Shown in pieces: positions 51,427 through 60,127 of a stretch of DNA of 64,000 nt (the stretch's first letter is position 1; every line of letters begins with the position of its first letter). The position numbers and the translations under genes were made by a program. Location of the stretch: assembly GCA_965652395.1 (NCBI GenBank), contig CBFGUW010000009.1, positions 62,001 to 126,000 of the forward strand, read 5' to 3'. This DNA comes from Saccharospirillum sp965652395. Its GTDB lineage: Bacteria > Pseudomonadota > Gammaproteobacteria > Pseudomonadales > Natronospirillaceae. The notes beneath the pieces were generated by a model that was given only the letters and a program-made list of their open reading frames with translations, was not told where the DNA came from and ran no database searches.

Positions 51427-52602
51427 TTACCGCTCAATACAAATCGCTGTACCTTCCCCACCCCCAATACACAATGCCGCCATTCCTTTACGCTGATCCA
51501 AACGGATCATGTTGTGCAACAGGGTCACGATCAGTCGCGCACCGGAGCAGCCCAGCGGATGCCCCAATGCACAGGCACCACCGGTCACATTGGTAATATC
51601 CGCACTCAACCCGACTTCCTGCATACCCAGCATGGTCACCATGGCGAAGGCTTCGTTAATTTCCGCAAGTTCCACATCGGTATTGCGCCAACCGGCTTTC
51701 TCCAACGCTTTGTTCATTGCGCCGATGGGCGCGCAGGTGAAGGTGCTCGGCTTTTGGGCATGGCTTGCGTAGCTGCGAATAGTAGCCAAAGGTTGCAAGC
51801 CCAATTGCTCGGCCTTTGCGCGGGTCATCAAGGTTAACGCAGCCGCACCATCGCTGATGGAACTGGAATTCGCAGCCGTAATAGTGCCTTCTTTTGAAAA
51901 GGCCGGACGCAGGTTCGGAATTTTATCGGGACGGGCCAGACCGGGTTGTTCATCGTGTTCCACCAGGGTGTCGCCTTTGCGATCACTGATGGTCAGAGCG
52001 GTGATTTCGTCTTTGAACCAACCCTTTTCGATGGCTTGTTGAGCCCGGCTTAAACTGCGAATCGCAAATTCATCCATGGCTTCACGGGTGAGTTTGAATT
52101 CGTCCGCGGTGGCCTGGGCATGGACACCCATGGCGCGGCCATCGTAAGCGTCTTCCAGCCCATCGAGGAACATATGATCGTAAACTTGCTGGTGCCCCAT
52201 GCGGTAACCGCTGCGGGCTTTGCTCATCAGATAGGGGGCATTGCTCATCGACTCCATGCCCCCGGCTATGGCGACATCGATATCGCCTGCGCGCATCTGG
52301 TCCGCCGCCAGCATGACGGTTTTCATGCCGGAGCCACAGACTTTATTGACCGTGGTCGCGGGCACTGAATCGCTTAAACCAGCGCCCAGAGCCGCTTGGC
52401 GGGCAGGTGCCTGCCCAAGACCCGCAGGCAACACACAGCCCATCAACACATCCTGGATGTGCTCGGAAGTCAGTCCGGTAAACTCGAGACTGGCCTTGAT
52501 GGCGGCCGCCCCCAGGTCGGTGGCGGAAAGTGAGCTCAAAGAGCCCTGAAAGCCCCCCATAGGGGTACGTTTGGCAGCAACTATTACGATGTCTTTTGTC
52601 AT
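51427..52602 (-). CDS. Acetyl-CoA acetyltransferase (thiolase)
   Basis: A 391-residue biosynthetic-type thiolase. Nucleophile Cys89 in NKVCGSGMKTV, catalytic His in GGACALGHPLGCSGARL and second Cys in ALCIGGGEGTA. Condenses or cleaves acetoacetyl-CoA; the adjacent dehydrogenase and hydratase-family genes suggest a short-chain beta-oxidation or branched-chain acid route rather than polyhydroxybutyrate synthesis alone. Start ATG 52602 has GAGGA upstream; the frame runs on to 52659 without a ribosome site. Cytoplasmic, tetramer in the family. Confidence 0.93.
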   Translation of the reverse strand: MTKDIVIVAAKRTPMGGFQGSLSSLSATDLGAAAIKASLEFTGLTSEHIQDVLMGCVLPAGLGQAPARQAALGAGLSDSVPATTVNKVCGSGMKTVMLAADQMRAGDIDVAIAGGMESMSNAPYLMSKARSGYRMGHQQVYDHMFLDGLEDAYDGRAMGVHAQATADEFKLTREAMDEFAIRSLSRAQQAIEKGWFKDEITALTISDRKGDTLVEHDEQPGLARPDKIPNLRPAFSKEGTITAANSSSISDGAAALTLMTRAKAEQLGLQPLATIRSYASHAQKPSTFTCAPIGAMNKALEKAGWRNTDVELAEINEAFAMVTMLGMQEVGLSADITNVTGGACALGHPLGCSGARLIVTLLHNMIRLDQRKGMAALCIGGGEGTAICIER

Positions 52603-52627
52603 TATAGGAAGTCCTCTTTTCGGGATT

Positions 52628-53401
52628 CTAAATGCGAAGTGCGCCATCCACTTCCACAATTCGACCGGAATAGTAGTCGTTGGCGATAATAAAAGAGACT
52701 GCCGAGGCGATATTTTCCGGTGTGCCCATGCGCTTCAGAGGTACAGCCTGGTTGACACGTTCCCGTGCCTCCGGCTTCATGTTGACGGTCATCTCGGTTT
52801 CGATAAAGCCAGGGGCCACACCGGCCACCCGGATACCGTAACGAGCCAGTTCCTTGGCCCAGGTTACCGTCATTGCGGCGACGCCCGCTTTCGCAGCACT
52901 GTAATTGGTCTGGCCGATGTTACCGCTGCGGGTGATGGAGCTTATGTTGACGATCACGCCGGGCGTTTGAGACTCGACCATCCACGCCGCCGCCTCGCGT
53001 CCACAGAGGAATACACCGGTCAGATTGAAATCGATAACCGACTGCCACTGGCTGAGCGACATCTTGGTCAACTCGCCCTCTTTCTGCTTGATCAACAGGG
53101 CATCCCGGGTAATACCGGCGTTGTTCACCAGCACATCCAATCGATCATGGTCGGCCCTCATTTGTTCAAACAGGGCAACAACCGTGCTTTCTTCGGCGAC
53201 ATTGGCGGTATACCCAAAGGCTTTGATCCCCGCCTCTTTCAAAGCGCCGACGGCCTGTTCAACCGCCGATGCGTCAATATCCACCACTGAAATTCCAGCA
53301 CCTTCCAGGCCCAGCATCCGCGCCATGGCATAACCCAGGCCGCGGGCGCCCCCGGTAATGACGATGTGTTTGTCCTGATGTTGTTTTGCTTGTCCAGACA
53401 T
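52628..53401 (-). CDS. Short-chain dehydrogenase/reductase (FabG/3-hydroxyacyl-CoA type)
   Basis: A 257-residue SDR: TGGARGLGYAMA (cofactor loop), NNAG, NISSITRSGNIGQTNYSAAK (Ser-Tyr-Lys triad) and PGFIETEMT. It resembles 3-oxoacyl-ACP reductases and short-chain 3-hydroxyacyl-CoA or acetoacetyl-CoA reductases; with the thiolase next to it, a CoA substrate is likely. The Asp after the second strand (VVDIDAS) suggests NAD preference, an inference. 25 bp upstream of the thiolase start. Confidence 0.9.
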   Translation of the reverse strand: MSGQAKQHQDKHIVITGGARGLGYAMARMLGLEGAGISVVDIDASAVEQAVGALKEAGIKAFGYTANVAEESTVVALFEQMRADHDRLDVLVNNAGITRDALLIKQKEGELTKMSLSQWQSVIDFNLTGVFLCGREAAAWMVESQTPGVIVNISSITRSGNIGQTNYSAAKAGVAAMTVTWAKELARYGIRVAGVAPGFIETEMTVNMKPEARERVNQAVPLKRMGTPENIASAVSFIIANDYYSGRIVEVDGALRI

Positions 53402-53426
53402 TCGAAACCCTCACTGTGATGCTGTT

Positions 53427-54494
53427 TTAAGGCCAGATCGCCCCCGTTTCGAAAGACAGGGGTCGGTAAAATCGTTCAATCATGGTGAAAGGTACGGAGG
53501 CAACCGAGGGATAAAGCCATTGGGGCGATTTATCCTTATCGATCAGTAAGGCCCGCACACCTTCCATGAATTCCTGTTCGGAGCAGGCATGAGAGCCCAC
53601 GAGCAGGTCTTTTTCCAATACCTCCACCCGGCTTGCATGACGGAGCTTCTTAAAGTGATACCAGGTCAACGCCATGCTCAGTGCCGATCCGCTCTGCCAT
53701 TGCAACCGCGCCTCTTTGAACGGCCCGAAATCATGGTGCTCAATCACGCTCATCCAGTCTGCAAGGTTGGGTTCCGGCAATCGATCCATAGCGTCCTGCC
53801 AGGCAGCTTTTATGGACTGCGTTTCTTTGTCCGGATCCGGCAGGGTCCATTCAGTGAGCGCCCCGCCTTCGGCCAGCCAATGTTTCAAACGGTCAGCATC
53901 GTCGGGCGAGACCACGGCATCGGCATACCCTAAAGCCACCGTGTCGCGACCACTGAGGTGAACGCCGCTGATTCCCAGGAAGGTCCCTAGCCGCCAATCC
54001 GGTTGTTGCAGAAAATAGGCAGCACCCACATCCGGAAAGAGCCCAATCTGCAATTCGGGCATGGCGAAACGGCTGTGCTCGGTCACCAAACGAAGGTCCG
54101 CCCCGGCAAACAGGCCCCAACCACCGCCCATGACCAACCCCTGACCCCAAGCGACTATGGGCTTGGCGGCATTGGCTATCAGCGCATCCAACCGATATTC
54201 CGCCAGGAAATAGCGGTGCCCCGCCTGCCGCTGCTCCCCAGCCGAGCGACCGTTCAGCGCCCCCACCAATGCTTTGACATCGCCACCAGCGCAAAATGCT
54301 CGCTCCGATGTGCTTTCCAGCCACACCGCCTGCACCCGTTCGTCTGCCAACGCGGCCTGAAGAGCCTCCGTCAGCGCTTCGATCAGCTCCAGATTCAAGG
54401 CGTTCAGTGCTGCGGGCCGGTTCATTCGCAATAATCGCAACGCCCCCTGTTGCTCAACAATCAACGGGGCTTCCGGGTTGGAGGACTCATTCAT
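53427..54494 (-). CDS. Enoyl-CoA hydratase family, 3-hydroxyisobutyryl-CoA hydrolase-like
   Basis: A 355-residue crotonase-fold enzyme of the longer ECH_2 type. FCAGGDVKALVGAL (oxyanion hole), MGGGWGLFAGADLRLVT, MPELQIGLFPDVGAAYFL (catalytic Glu and Asp region) and LSGRDTVALGYADAVV match 3-hydroxyisobutyryl-CoA hydrolases of valine breakdown. TAAGG precedes ATG 54494; the frame to 54725 is not supported. With the SDR and thiolase downstream it could form a short catabolic operon. Substrate not proven. Confidence 0.86.
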   Translation of the reverse strand: MNESSNPEAPLIVEQQGALRLLRMNRPAALNALNLELIEALTEALQAALADERVQAVWLESTSERAFCAGGDVKALVGALNGRSAGEQRQAGHRYFLAEYRLDALIANAAKPIVAWGQGLVMGGGWGLFAGADLRLVTEHSRFAMPELQIGLFPDVGAAYFLQQPDWRLGTFLGISGVHLSGRDTVALGYADAVVSPDDADRLKHWLAEGGALTEWTLPDPDKETQSIKAAWQDAMDRLPEPNLADWMSVIEHHDFGPFKEARLQWQSGSALSMALTWYHFKKLRHASRVEVLEKDLLVGSHACSEQEFMEGVRALLIDKDKSPQWLYPSVASVPFTMIERFYRPLSFETGAIWP

Positions 54495-54597
54495 AGTGCT
54501 TACCTTAGTGGGAAATCCGGGAAGGCTGCCATCCTGCATTGGTACGACCGCTTGGGCAAGTATTGAGCAGGTGCGGATAATTTCGGAATGAGAAGAG

Positions 54598-56391
54598 CTA
54601 TTCCTCCTCCCGCAACTGGGTCCGCCAAAGCTTGGCATAGACGCCTTCGGTCGCCAACAGTTGCAAATGTGTCCCCTGCTCCACCACTTCTCCGTGTTGT
54701 AATACAACGATTTTATCCGCATCAATCACCGTCGACAGGCGGTGGGCGATAACGATGCTGGTGCGGTCACGCGAGACTTCCCGCATGGCTTGCAGAATGG
54801 CTTGCTCCGAGTGGGAATCCAGGGCCGAAGTGGCTTCATCGAACAAGAGTATCGGCGGATTTTTCAGCAATACACGGGCAATGGCAATGCGTTGTTTTTC
54901 CCCACCCGAGACTTTTAACCCACGTTCACCCACCTTGGTGTGTTCCCGCTCCGGCAGGCTGGCGATAAAAGCGTCCAGATGCGCCATCCGGATGGCATTC
55001 CATACGGCCTCGTCCGTAGCATCCGGATAACCGTATTTCACATTGTTGAATATGGTGTCGTTAAACAGCACCGTATCTTGAGGCACCACGCCAATGGCCT
55101 GTCTTAAACTGGCCTGGGTAACATGTCTTATCGATTGGCCGTCTATGCGGATATCACCTTTCTGCGGGTCATAAAACCGAAACAACAAGCGGCCAATGGT
55201 GGATTTTCCCGCACCGCTGCTTCCCACCAGAGCCACTTTTTGACCGGCTTCGATGGTCAGCGATAAACCATTCAGAATGGTTCTGTCGTTGTGATAATGA
55301 AAATCCACGCCATCGAACTCGATCCGACCTGAGGTGACGTTCAAGGCAGTGGCGTCGTCCGCGTCCTGTATCTTGGCGGGGCGGCGTAACAGCCCGAACA
55401 GATTTTCTATGTCCGTCAGGGCGCGCCTGATTTCGCGGTAAACAAAGCCAAGGAAGTTCAGAGGGATAAACAGCTGAATCACATAGGCGTTCACCATTAC
55501 AAGATCACCGATGGTGATCTCGCCGGTCACGACATCTCTTGCGGCCAGCCACATCATCAGCGTCAGGGCGGCGGTAACGATAAATGCCTGACCGGTATTC
55601 AGCATCAACAATGACATACGGTTTTTAAGCCGGGCCTGCTCCCATTGGTCCAGATTGCGGTCGTAGGATTCCGCCTCCCAGCGTTCGTTGCCGAAGTATT
55701 TGACCGTCTCATAATTCAGCAAAGAATCAATGGCGCGGGTATTGGCCTGGCTGTCGAGCGTATTGGCCTCGCGCACAAAACGATTGCGCCACTCGGTGGT
55801 TAATACCGTGAAGAACACATAAATCACCACGGCAAACAAAGTAATTAACGCGAACCAAATATTGAAATTGATGATCAGAATCCCCGCAACCAACACCAGT
55901 TCGAGCACGGTGGGCACAATGTTGAACACCAGGAATCTCAGTAAAAAATGCACGCCGTTGGTGCCACGTTCGATGTCGCGACTCAACCCTCCGGTTTGCC
56001 GACTGAGATGAAAGTCGAGCTCCAATTGATGCAGATGCTGAAAGACTTCCAGCGAGGCCAACCGGATGGCTCGCTCGGTCACTCGGGAAAAAACGGCATC
56101 GCGCAGTTCGCCAAACGCCACCGAGGTAAAACGGAAAAACCCATAAGCGAGCAAAAAGCCGAGAGGCACAGCAACCAGTTTGGCCTGATCCGAATCCAAC
56201 CCATCCACGATGTGTTTCAGAGCCCAGGGCATGGCTACAGTTACGGCTTTGGCCGCGACGAGAAAAACCAACGCGATCACCACCCGGCCACGATACGCCC
56301 AGAGATAAGGCCAGAGTGAGCGACCTATAAAGAGGAGGTCCAGTTCTTTAACCGGTTTGGCCGTTGTACCGCTCCCCTTCATACCTCTCAT
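54598..56391 (-). CDS. ABC exporter, ATM1/HMT1-like (fused permease-ATPase)
   Basis: A 597-residue half transporter. Residues about 30-320 hold six membrane helices with the conserved segment LDSQANTRAIDSLLNYETVK and YFGNE, characteristic of the ATM1 (mitochondrial Fe-S/glutathione) class. ATPase: Walker A GSSGAGKST, signature VSGGEKQRIAIARV, Walker B ILLFDEATSALD, switch IAHRLST. ATG 56391 overlaps the truC stop. Probably exports a glutathione conjugate or heavy-metal complex; the cargo is not known. Inner-membrane homodimer. Confidence 0.92.
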   Translation of the reverse strand: MRGMKGSGTTAKPVKELDLLFIGRSLWPYLWAYRGRVVIALVFLVAAKAVTVAMPWALKHIVDGLDSDQAKLVAVPLGFLLAYGFFRFTSVAFGELRDAVFSRVTERAIRLASLEVFQHLHQLELDFHLSRQTGGLSRDIERGTNGVHFLLRFLVFNIVPTVLELVLVAGILIINFNIWFALITLFAVVIYVFFTVLTTEWRNRFVREANTLDSQANTRAIDSLLNYETVKYFGNERWEAESYDRNLDQWEQARLKNRMSLLMLNTGQAFIVTAALTLMMWLAARDVVTGEITIGDLVMVNAYVIQLFIPLNFLGFVYREIRRALTDIENLFGLLRRPAKIQDADDATALNVTSGRIEFDGVDFHYHNDRTILNGLSLTIEAGQKVALVGSSGAGKSTIGRLLFRFYDPQKGDIRIDGQSIRHVTQASLRQAIGVVPQDTVLFNDTIFNNVKYGYPDATDEAVWNAIRMAHLDAFIASLPEREHTKVGERGLKVSGGEKQRIAIARVLLKNPPILLFDEATSALDSHSEQAILQAMREVSRDRTSIVIAHRLSTVIDADKIVVLQHGEVVEQGTHLQLLATEGVYAKLWRTQLREEE

Positions 56392-57230
56392 GTAACGCCC
56401 TCTTGTGAATCCGGTCGCGCCCAAACCAGTTTGGGTTGAGTGACTGTCTCGATGCGGTCATTCATCTCAACGAGGGCATTGGCAAACCCTTCGGCACTGG
56501 CGTGCCAACCCAGTTCCTGCAGCGTAGCCGACCAAGCAGGCGCCAACCCCGCATAGATAACGGTATAAACCTGAGTAACAGGATGATGAAAACCAATGGA
56601 AACGGCTCTTAGTGCTAATGACTTTAACGGCAGACGATCGCCAGCCCAGTGGTTGTGGTGCCGGTCGCCGTAGCGGGTATCGCCGATGATAGGATATCGA
56701 AGACTCTTGAGGTGACGCCTAATTTGATGCTTTCGGCCGGTGTGAGGATGACAGGAGACCAGACTGAACCGCGCTTTGGGGTAGCGACTGACCGGGATAC
56801 CCACTTCGCTGATAGCCAATCTGCGAAAGGACGTTCGGGCCTCCTGGGCGGATTTATCCGCTCGAGCCTGCCGATCCGCCAGGTCATCCAGCTCTTCTTT
56901 TAACGCCTTGTCGCACTCGAACGACTCGGGTGTGAAGCCACGGGTAATCGCCCAGTATTGCTTGGTGACCTGATGCCGACTGAACTGGTCGGCCAGTAGT
57001 CTGGCGACTTCCACGGTTCGGGCAATCAAAACGACGCCGGAGGTGGGACGATCAAGACGATGAATGGTATGGGGCGTCGCGCCACCGAGATAATCCTTTA
57101 TCCTCCCGGCCAGGGTGTCGGTTTCACGCGGGTCGATGGGGCTCGGGTGCATCAGCAAGCCGGCGGGTTTATCCACCGCCAGCAACCACTCATCCTCATA
57201 GAGGATGCGAACCGCTTCACTCTTCGACAT
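56388..57230 (-). CDS. truC: tRNA pseudouridine(65) synthase TruC
   Basis: A 280-residue RluA-family pseudouridine synthase. HRLDRPTSGVVL holds the catalytic Asp; LVSCHPHTGRKHQIRRHLKS and GDTRYGDRHHNHW follow, the last typical of TruC. ATG 57230 lies inside the end of the small zinc-ribbon-like gene (14-bp overlap); frames to 57314 would overlap it further. In E. coli truC is paired with the small gene yqcC; here a different small gene is upstream. Cytoplasmic RNA modification. Confidence 0.9.
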   Translation of the reverse strand: MSKSEAVRILYEDEWLLAVDKPAGLLMHPSPIDPRETDTLAGRIKDYLGGATPHTIHRLDRPTSGVVLIARTVEVARLLADQFSRHQVTKQYWAITRGFTPESFECDKALKEELDDLADRQARADKSAQEARTSFRRLAISEVGIPVSRYPKARFSLVSCHPHTGRKHQIRRHLKSLRYPIIGDTRYGDRHHNHWAGDRLPLKSLALRAVSIGFHHPVTQVYTVIYAGLAPAWSATLQELGWHASAEGFANALVEMNDRIETVTQPKLVWARPDSQEGVT

Positions 57231-57441
57231 CGTCGTCTTCGGCGATCTCGGTGGTGACAGGCTGACCGCAGCGGGCGCATTTCCCCTCAATATAGACCCG
57301 GCCTTTGAATTCATATTCCTCCGGGTCGGTCATGCCGAGGTCCATCTCCAGGCATTGGTTGCACCAGGTGTTATCCAGAAAGGCTTGCTGTTCTTCGGGG
57401 TCACGCTGGTAAAAATCTCTTGGCTGCCGTTCTTCGGTCAC
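57217..57441 (-). CDS. Small acidic CxxC-CxxC protein upstream of truC
   Basis: A 74-residue protein with two CxxC pairs (WCNQC, CARCG) and a conserved-looking YEFKGRVYIEGKCARCGQ, likely to bind zinc, ending in an acidic tail. I place the start at GTG 57441 with AAGAG upstream; the frame runs to a TTG at 57495. It overlaps truC by 14 bp, so they are co-translated. Small proteins of this kind upstream of truC occur in pseudomonads to my recollection; function unknown. Confidence 0.75.
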   Translation of the reverse strand: MTEERQPRDFYQRDPEEQQAFLDNTWCNQCLEMDLGMTDPEEYEFKGRVYIEGKCARCGQPVTTEIAEDDDVEE

Positions 57442-57572
57442 AATCAGGCTCTTTATCGATGAATTCAGAGGGCGGATTATAGGAGATAGTGTCAAGGCTG
57501 TCGTGGCGGTGGATGCGCCGCTCCGCCCCAGCCGCTATACTGCGCGCGCTGATTCCACAGGTAGAAGGGTTT

Positions 57573-58067
57573 ATGGAACTTCCTATTTTTCTCGCTTTTG
57601 AAGTAACGGATGAAGACCAGGGCTATCCCTATTCCGTCGCCTGGAGCCTCCCGGACGGCCAATACAAAGCGGTGCTACTGAAACCCGAGGACGATTGGCT
57701 GATCGATTGGGAAAGCGGCCAGAACTCTGCTGGAGCACCTCCTCTGCAGGACTTGCTGGAGCGCGGCGAATCCGTATTGGACGTGCTTAAAGAGTGGGCG
57801 GAGGATTTCAACCAAAGCGAAGTCTACTGCGAAGACCCGGCACTGGCTCAATACTGCCTGGACATGATGTACGACGCCTATGGCAAGGAACTGCCGGTAG
57901 AGGTGGTTCCCGCCTCGGCGGCGTTCGAGGATGAAGACCCTTTCGATCTGGACGAACAACGTCGTTTCATTATGGAAACCGAGGGGCTGACGGCCGTCCA
58001 CGCGGAAGATGTCGCCAGGACGTACATCCATCTCTATGCCCGCGTGAATGGCATAACCGGGGGCTAA
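57573..58067 (+). CDS. Unknown acidic protein, possibly RNase H-like fold
   Basis: A 164-residue acidic protein (MELPIFLAFEVTDEDQGYPY). The start has the beta-hairpin pattern of small DEDD/RNase H-like exonucleases (strand, acidic turn, two strands: YSVAWSLPDGQYKAVLLKPE), and VYCEDPALAQYCLDMMYDAY resembles the later strand and helix. The usual DxE is replaced by FEVTDED, so it may be inactive. This is a weak structural guess. AAGGG precedes ATG 57573; TATACT near 57530 may be its -10. It converges with hda. Confidence 0.75.
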   Translation: MELPIFLAFEVTDEDQGYPYSVAWSLPDGQYKAVLLKPEDDWLIDWESGQNSAGAPPLQDLLERGESVLDVLKEWAEDFNQSEVYCEDPALAQYCLDMMYDAYGKELPVEVVPASAAFEDEDPFDLDEQRRFIMETEGLTAVHAEDVARTYIHLYARVNGITGG

Positions 58068-58074
58068 CCCCCGG
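58057..58074. terminator. Hairpin between convergent genes (57573-58067 and hda)
   Basis: CCGGGGG-CTAA-CCCCCGG: a 7-bp GC-only stem whose loop holds the stop codon TAA (58065-58067). It lies 16 bp from the hda stop. A short T run is lacking, so efficiency is uncertain. Confidence 0.45.
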
Positions 58075-58089
58075 GGTGAGCGATGATGC

Positions 58090-58785
58090 TCAGAGGTCCA
58101 GAACGGACTTCACGAAAGGAATGGTCAGCCGACGCTGTTCGGCCAGGGAATGCTGGTCCAGCCGGTCGAAGGCCTCCACCAACACATTCATCGACCGCGC
58201 CACCCGATTGATCAGAAACGCCGCCACGTCGGGCTCCAAAGTAAGCCCACGGCGGCGGGCCTTCCAAATCAGCCAGTCCATCTTCTGCTCGTCGCTTAAA
58301 GGCTGCACCTGAAACGCCAACCCCCAGCTCAGGCGGGATTTCAAGTCTGGCAGTTCGATTTGCTGGTGCAAAGGGCTGCTATGGCTTGTCACCATCAATA
58401 CCCGCCCGGTATCTCTCAGTCGGTTAAACAGATGGAAGACCGCCTCTTCCCATTCTGCTCTTCCGGCGATCAAGTCGATGTCGTCCAGCGCAACCACGTC
58501 CAGCTCATCGAGCCCCTCCAAGGCGGCAGGCCCGTAGTCTATGCATTCAGCCAGGGGCAAATAGAGACCTTCCAGGCCCTGTGTCTGAAGATCATGCACA
58601 GCGGCCTGCAGCAAATGGCTGAGCCCGGAACCCGGAGCCCCCCAAAGGTAAAGCAGTTGCTCATCCAGTCGGGCCAATGCATGACGCAGAGCTCCGACTG
58701 TGCGGGCATTATCGCCGGGTAGGAAATCGTCGAATACCGCGTCTTCCCGAAAAGAAACGCTAAGAGGGAGTTGTTTGACAGCCAC
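58090..58785 (-). CDS. hda: DnaA regulatory inactivator Hda
   Basis: A 231-residue DnaA-homologous AAA+ protein. The N-terminal QLPLSVSF (residues 4-11) is the clamp-binding motif; Walker A is GAPGSGLSH, which lacks the usual GKS lysine as in Hda; Walker B is VVALDDIDLI; sensor region VTSHSSP. It stimulates ATP hydrolysis by DnaA with the sliding clamp, limiting re-initiation. Cytoplasmic. Upstream DUF2066 gene in the same direction (49-bp gap), as in Pseudomonas. Confidence 0.94.
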   Translation of the reverse strand: MAVKQLPLSVSFREDAVFDDFLPGDNARTVGALRHALARLDEQLLYLWGAPGSGLSHLLQAAVHDLQTQGLEGLYLPLAECIDYGPAALEGLDELDVVALDDIDLIAGRAEWEEAVFHLFNRLRDTGRVLMVTSHSSPLHQQIELPDLKSRLSWGLAFQVQPLSDEQKMDWLIWKARRRGLTLEPDVAAFLINRVARSMNVLVEAFDRLDQHSLAEQRRLTIPFVKSVLDL

Positions 58786-58834
58786 TGATCACTCCTGGCT
58801 TACATATTTATTGGCAGAAGGTAAGGCCCCGAGG

Positions 58835-59914
58835 CTAAGGCGCCATCCATTCGTAAACCAACTCGGTATCAAGCTGGCTCAGCAAATCGGCTTCCTCGAC
58901 CACCTTCAGGCGTTCATCCAACGCCAGAGCATCGCGCAATTGGTTGCGGTCCCCACTGATATCGAGATCGAACCGGACGCTCTCGGGCTCCACCCGTCGC
59001 AGGGTAACCCGGGTCACCAGATTGAGGGATTCCAGATAGGTTTCCACCTCGGCCAGGGTGGCAAGATCGCTAATGGCATTCACCCGCAGACTGATTTGCC
59101 CGGCCATGGCCGGATCAAGGATGACGGCATATTGATCGGCCAGTCGACCGGCGATTCGGTCGACCAGGGCCTGCATCAGCGCCGCTTGTGTTTCGGCCCG
59201 CACCTGATAACGCTGACGGTCATCTTCCATCAGGTAAACGAAATCCGCCTGATATTCGCCGCCCTGCCGGGATACCCGGGCTACCACTGTGGCATCCGGA
59301 CTGTATCGTTCGGAGGCGGCCGCCAGATCACTGGTAAAAAGACCGTAAACCTCGGTAAAACCCACATCCAGGGTGTCGCCCAAGTCCATCAACGGCAGTA
59401 CCAGAGGAACGCCCCGTTGGGCCGCTGTGGCTTTGAGGGTTTCGGCCAATTCACCGCTGTCGGAATCGCCTGTGATACGGTCGGTGCCTTCGAGTCGATC
59501 CGCCATCAAGATCAGGGTTTCCGGGCGTTTCGGACCCCAGATCGGTAACCGGTTGCGCACCAGGAAGTCTTCCACAGCGCCCCGATCAAAGCGCATGATC
59601 ATGCGTTTAGTGGGTACGGCCTCGCCAAGCACATTGGTCAGGGTGACATCGCTGCGCTCGAACCGGAAGGTGGAGAGGTAATCGTTAGCATCCGCCATCA
59701 TGGCCTGGCCTTCCTGCATGCCAATCACGGTCTCATCGCCGGTAACGCGGATCAGGACGCGGCCGAGCGCCTCGGCGACAGCTTTATTCTGTTCCGCCTG
59801 ACGCGCGTTTTGGGCCAGGATGGCTTCTTCGGTGTACAAATCAACGGTTCGGGCAGCCCACAACAAGGGGCTGCAGACCAAGAGCCCGAGGGCAATCAGA
59901 GAGCGCAATGCCAT
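58835..59914 (-). CDS. DUF2066 protein, exported
   Basis: A 359-residue protein with an N-terminal signal peptide (MALRSLIALGLLVCSPLLWA, cleavage before ARTVDL). The DUF2066 domain starts VDLYTEEAILAQNARQAEQN and includes LGRVLIRVTGDE. Found between purM and hda in many gammaproteobacteria; function not established. Periplasmic. Divergent from purM across 213 bp. Confidence 0.88.
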   Translation of the reverse strand: MALRSLIALGLLVCSPLLWAARTVDLYTEEAILAQNARQAEQNKAVAEALGRVLIRVTGDETVIGMQEGQAMMADANDYLSTFRFERSDVTLTNVLGEAVPTKRMIMRFDRGAVEDFLVRNRLPIWGPKRPETLILMADRLEGTDRITGDSDSGELAETLKATAAQRGVPLVLPLMDLGDTLDVGFTEVYGLFTSDLAAASERYSPDATVVARVSRQGGEYQADFVYLMEDDRQRYQVRAETQAALMQALVDRIAGRLADQYAVILDPAMAGQISLRVNAISDLATLAEVETYLESLNLVTRVTLRRVEPESVRFDLDISGDRNQLRDALALDERLKVVEEADLLSQLDTELVYEWMAP

Positions 59915-60127
59915 AGAATCGAACTTCAGCTACTTGAGAAAGGCGCTATTGTGACAGAGGAACAACGGAATCGCGACACGCGATTGGCCAGCACCGAACG
60001 GCCTCACCCGTTCAGCCTCTCCCATCCGGCCTTTTAACAATCCTGAACGAACGGACATGCTGAATCCGACCGTCGTCCCTGCTACAATCCGCGCGCCTTT
60101 TCCAGCACCGCCTAGATGGAGCCCTTC

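Noticed and set aside
57476..57495. TTGACA and TATAAT on the minus strand upstream of the small CxxC gene
   Set aside because: The spacing is only 8 bp, so they cannot act together as -35 and -10; the TATAAT alone may be used but no matching -35 is at 17 bp.
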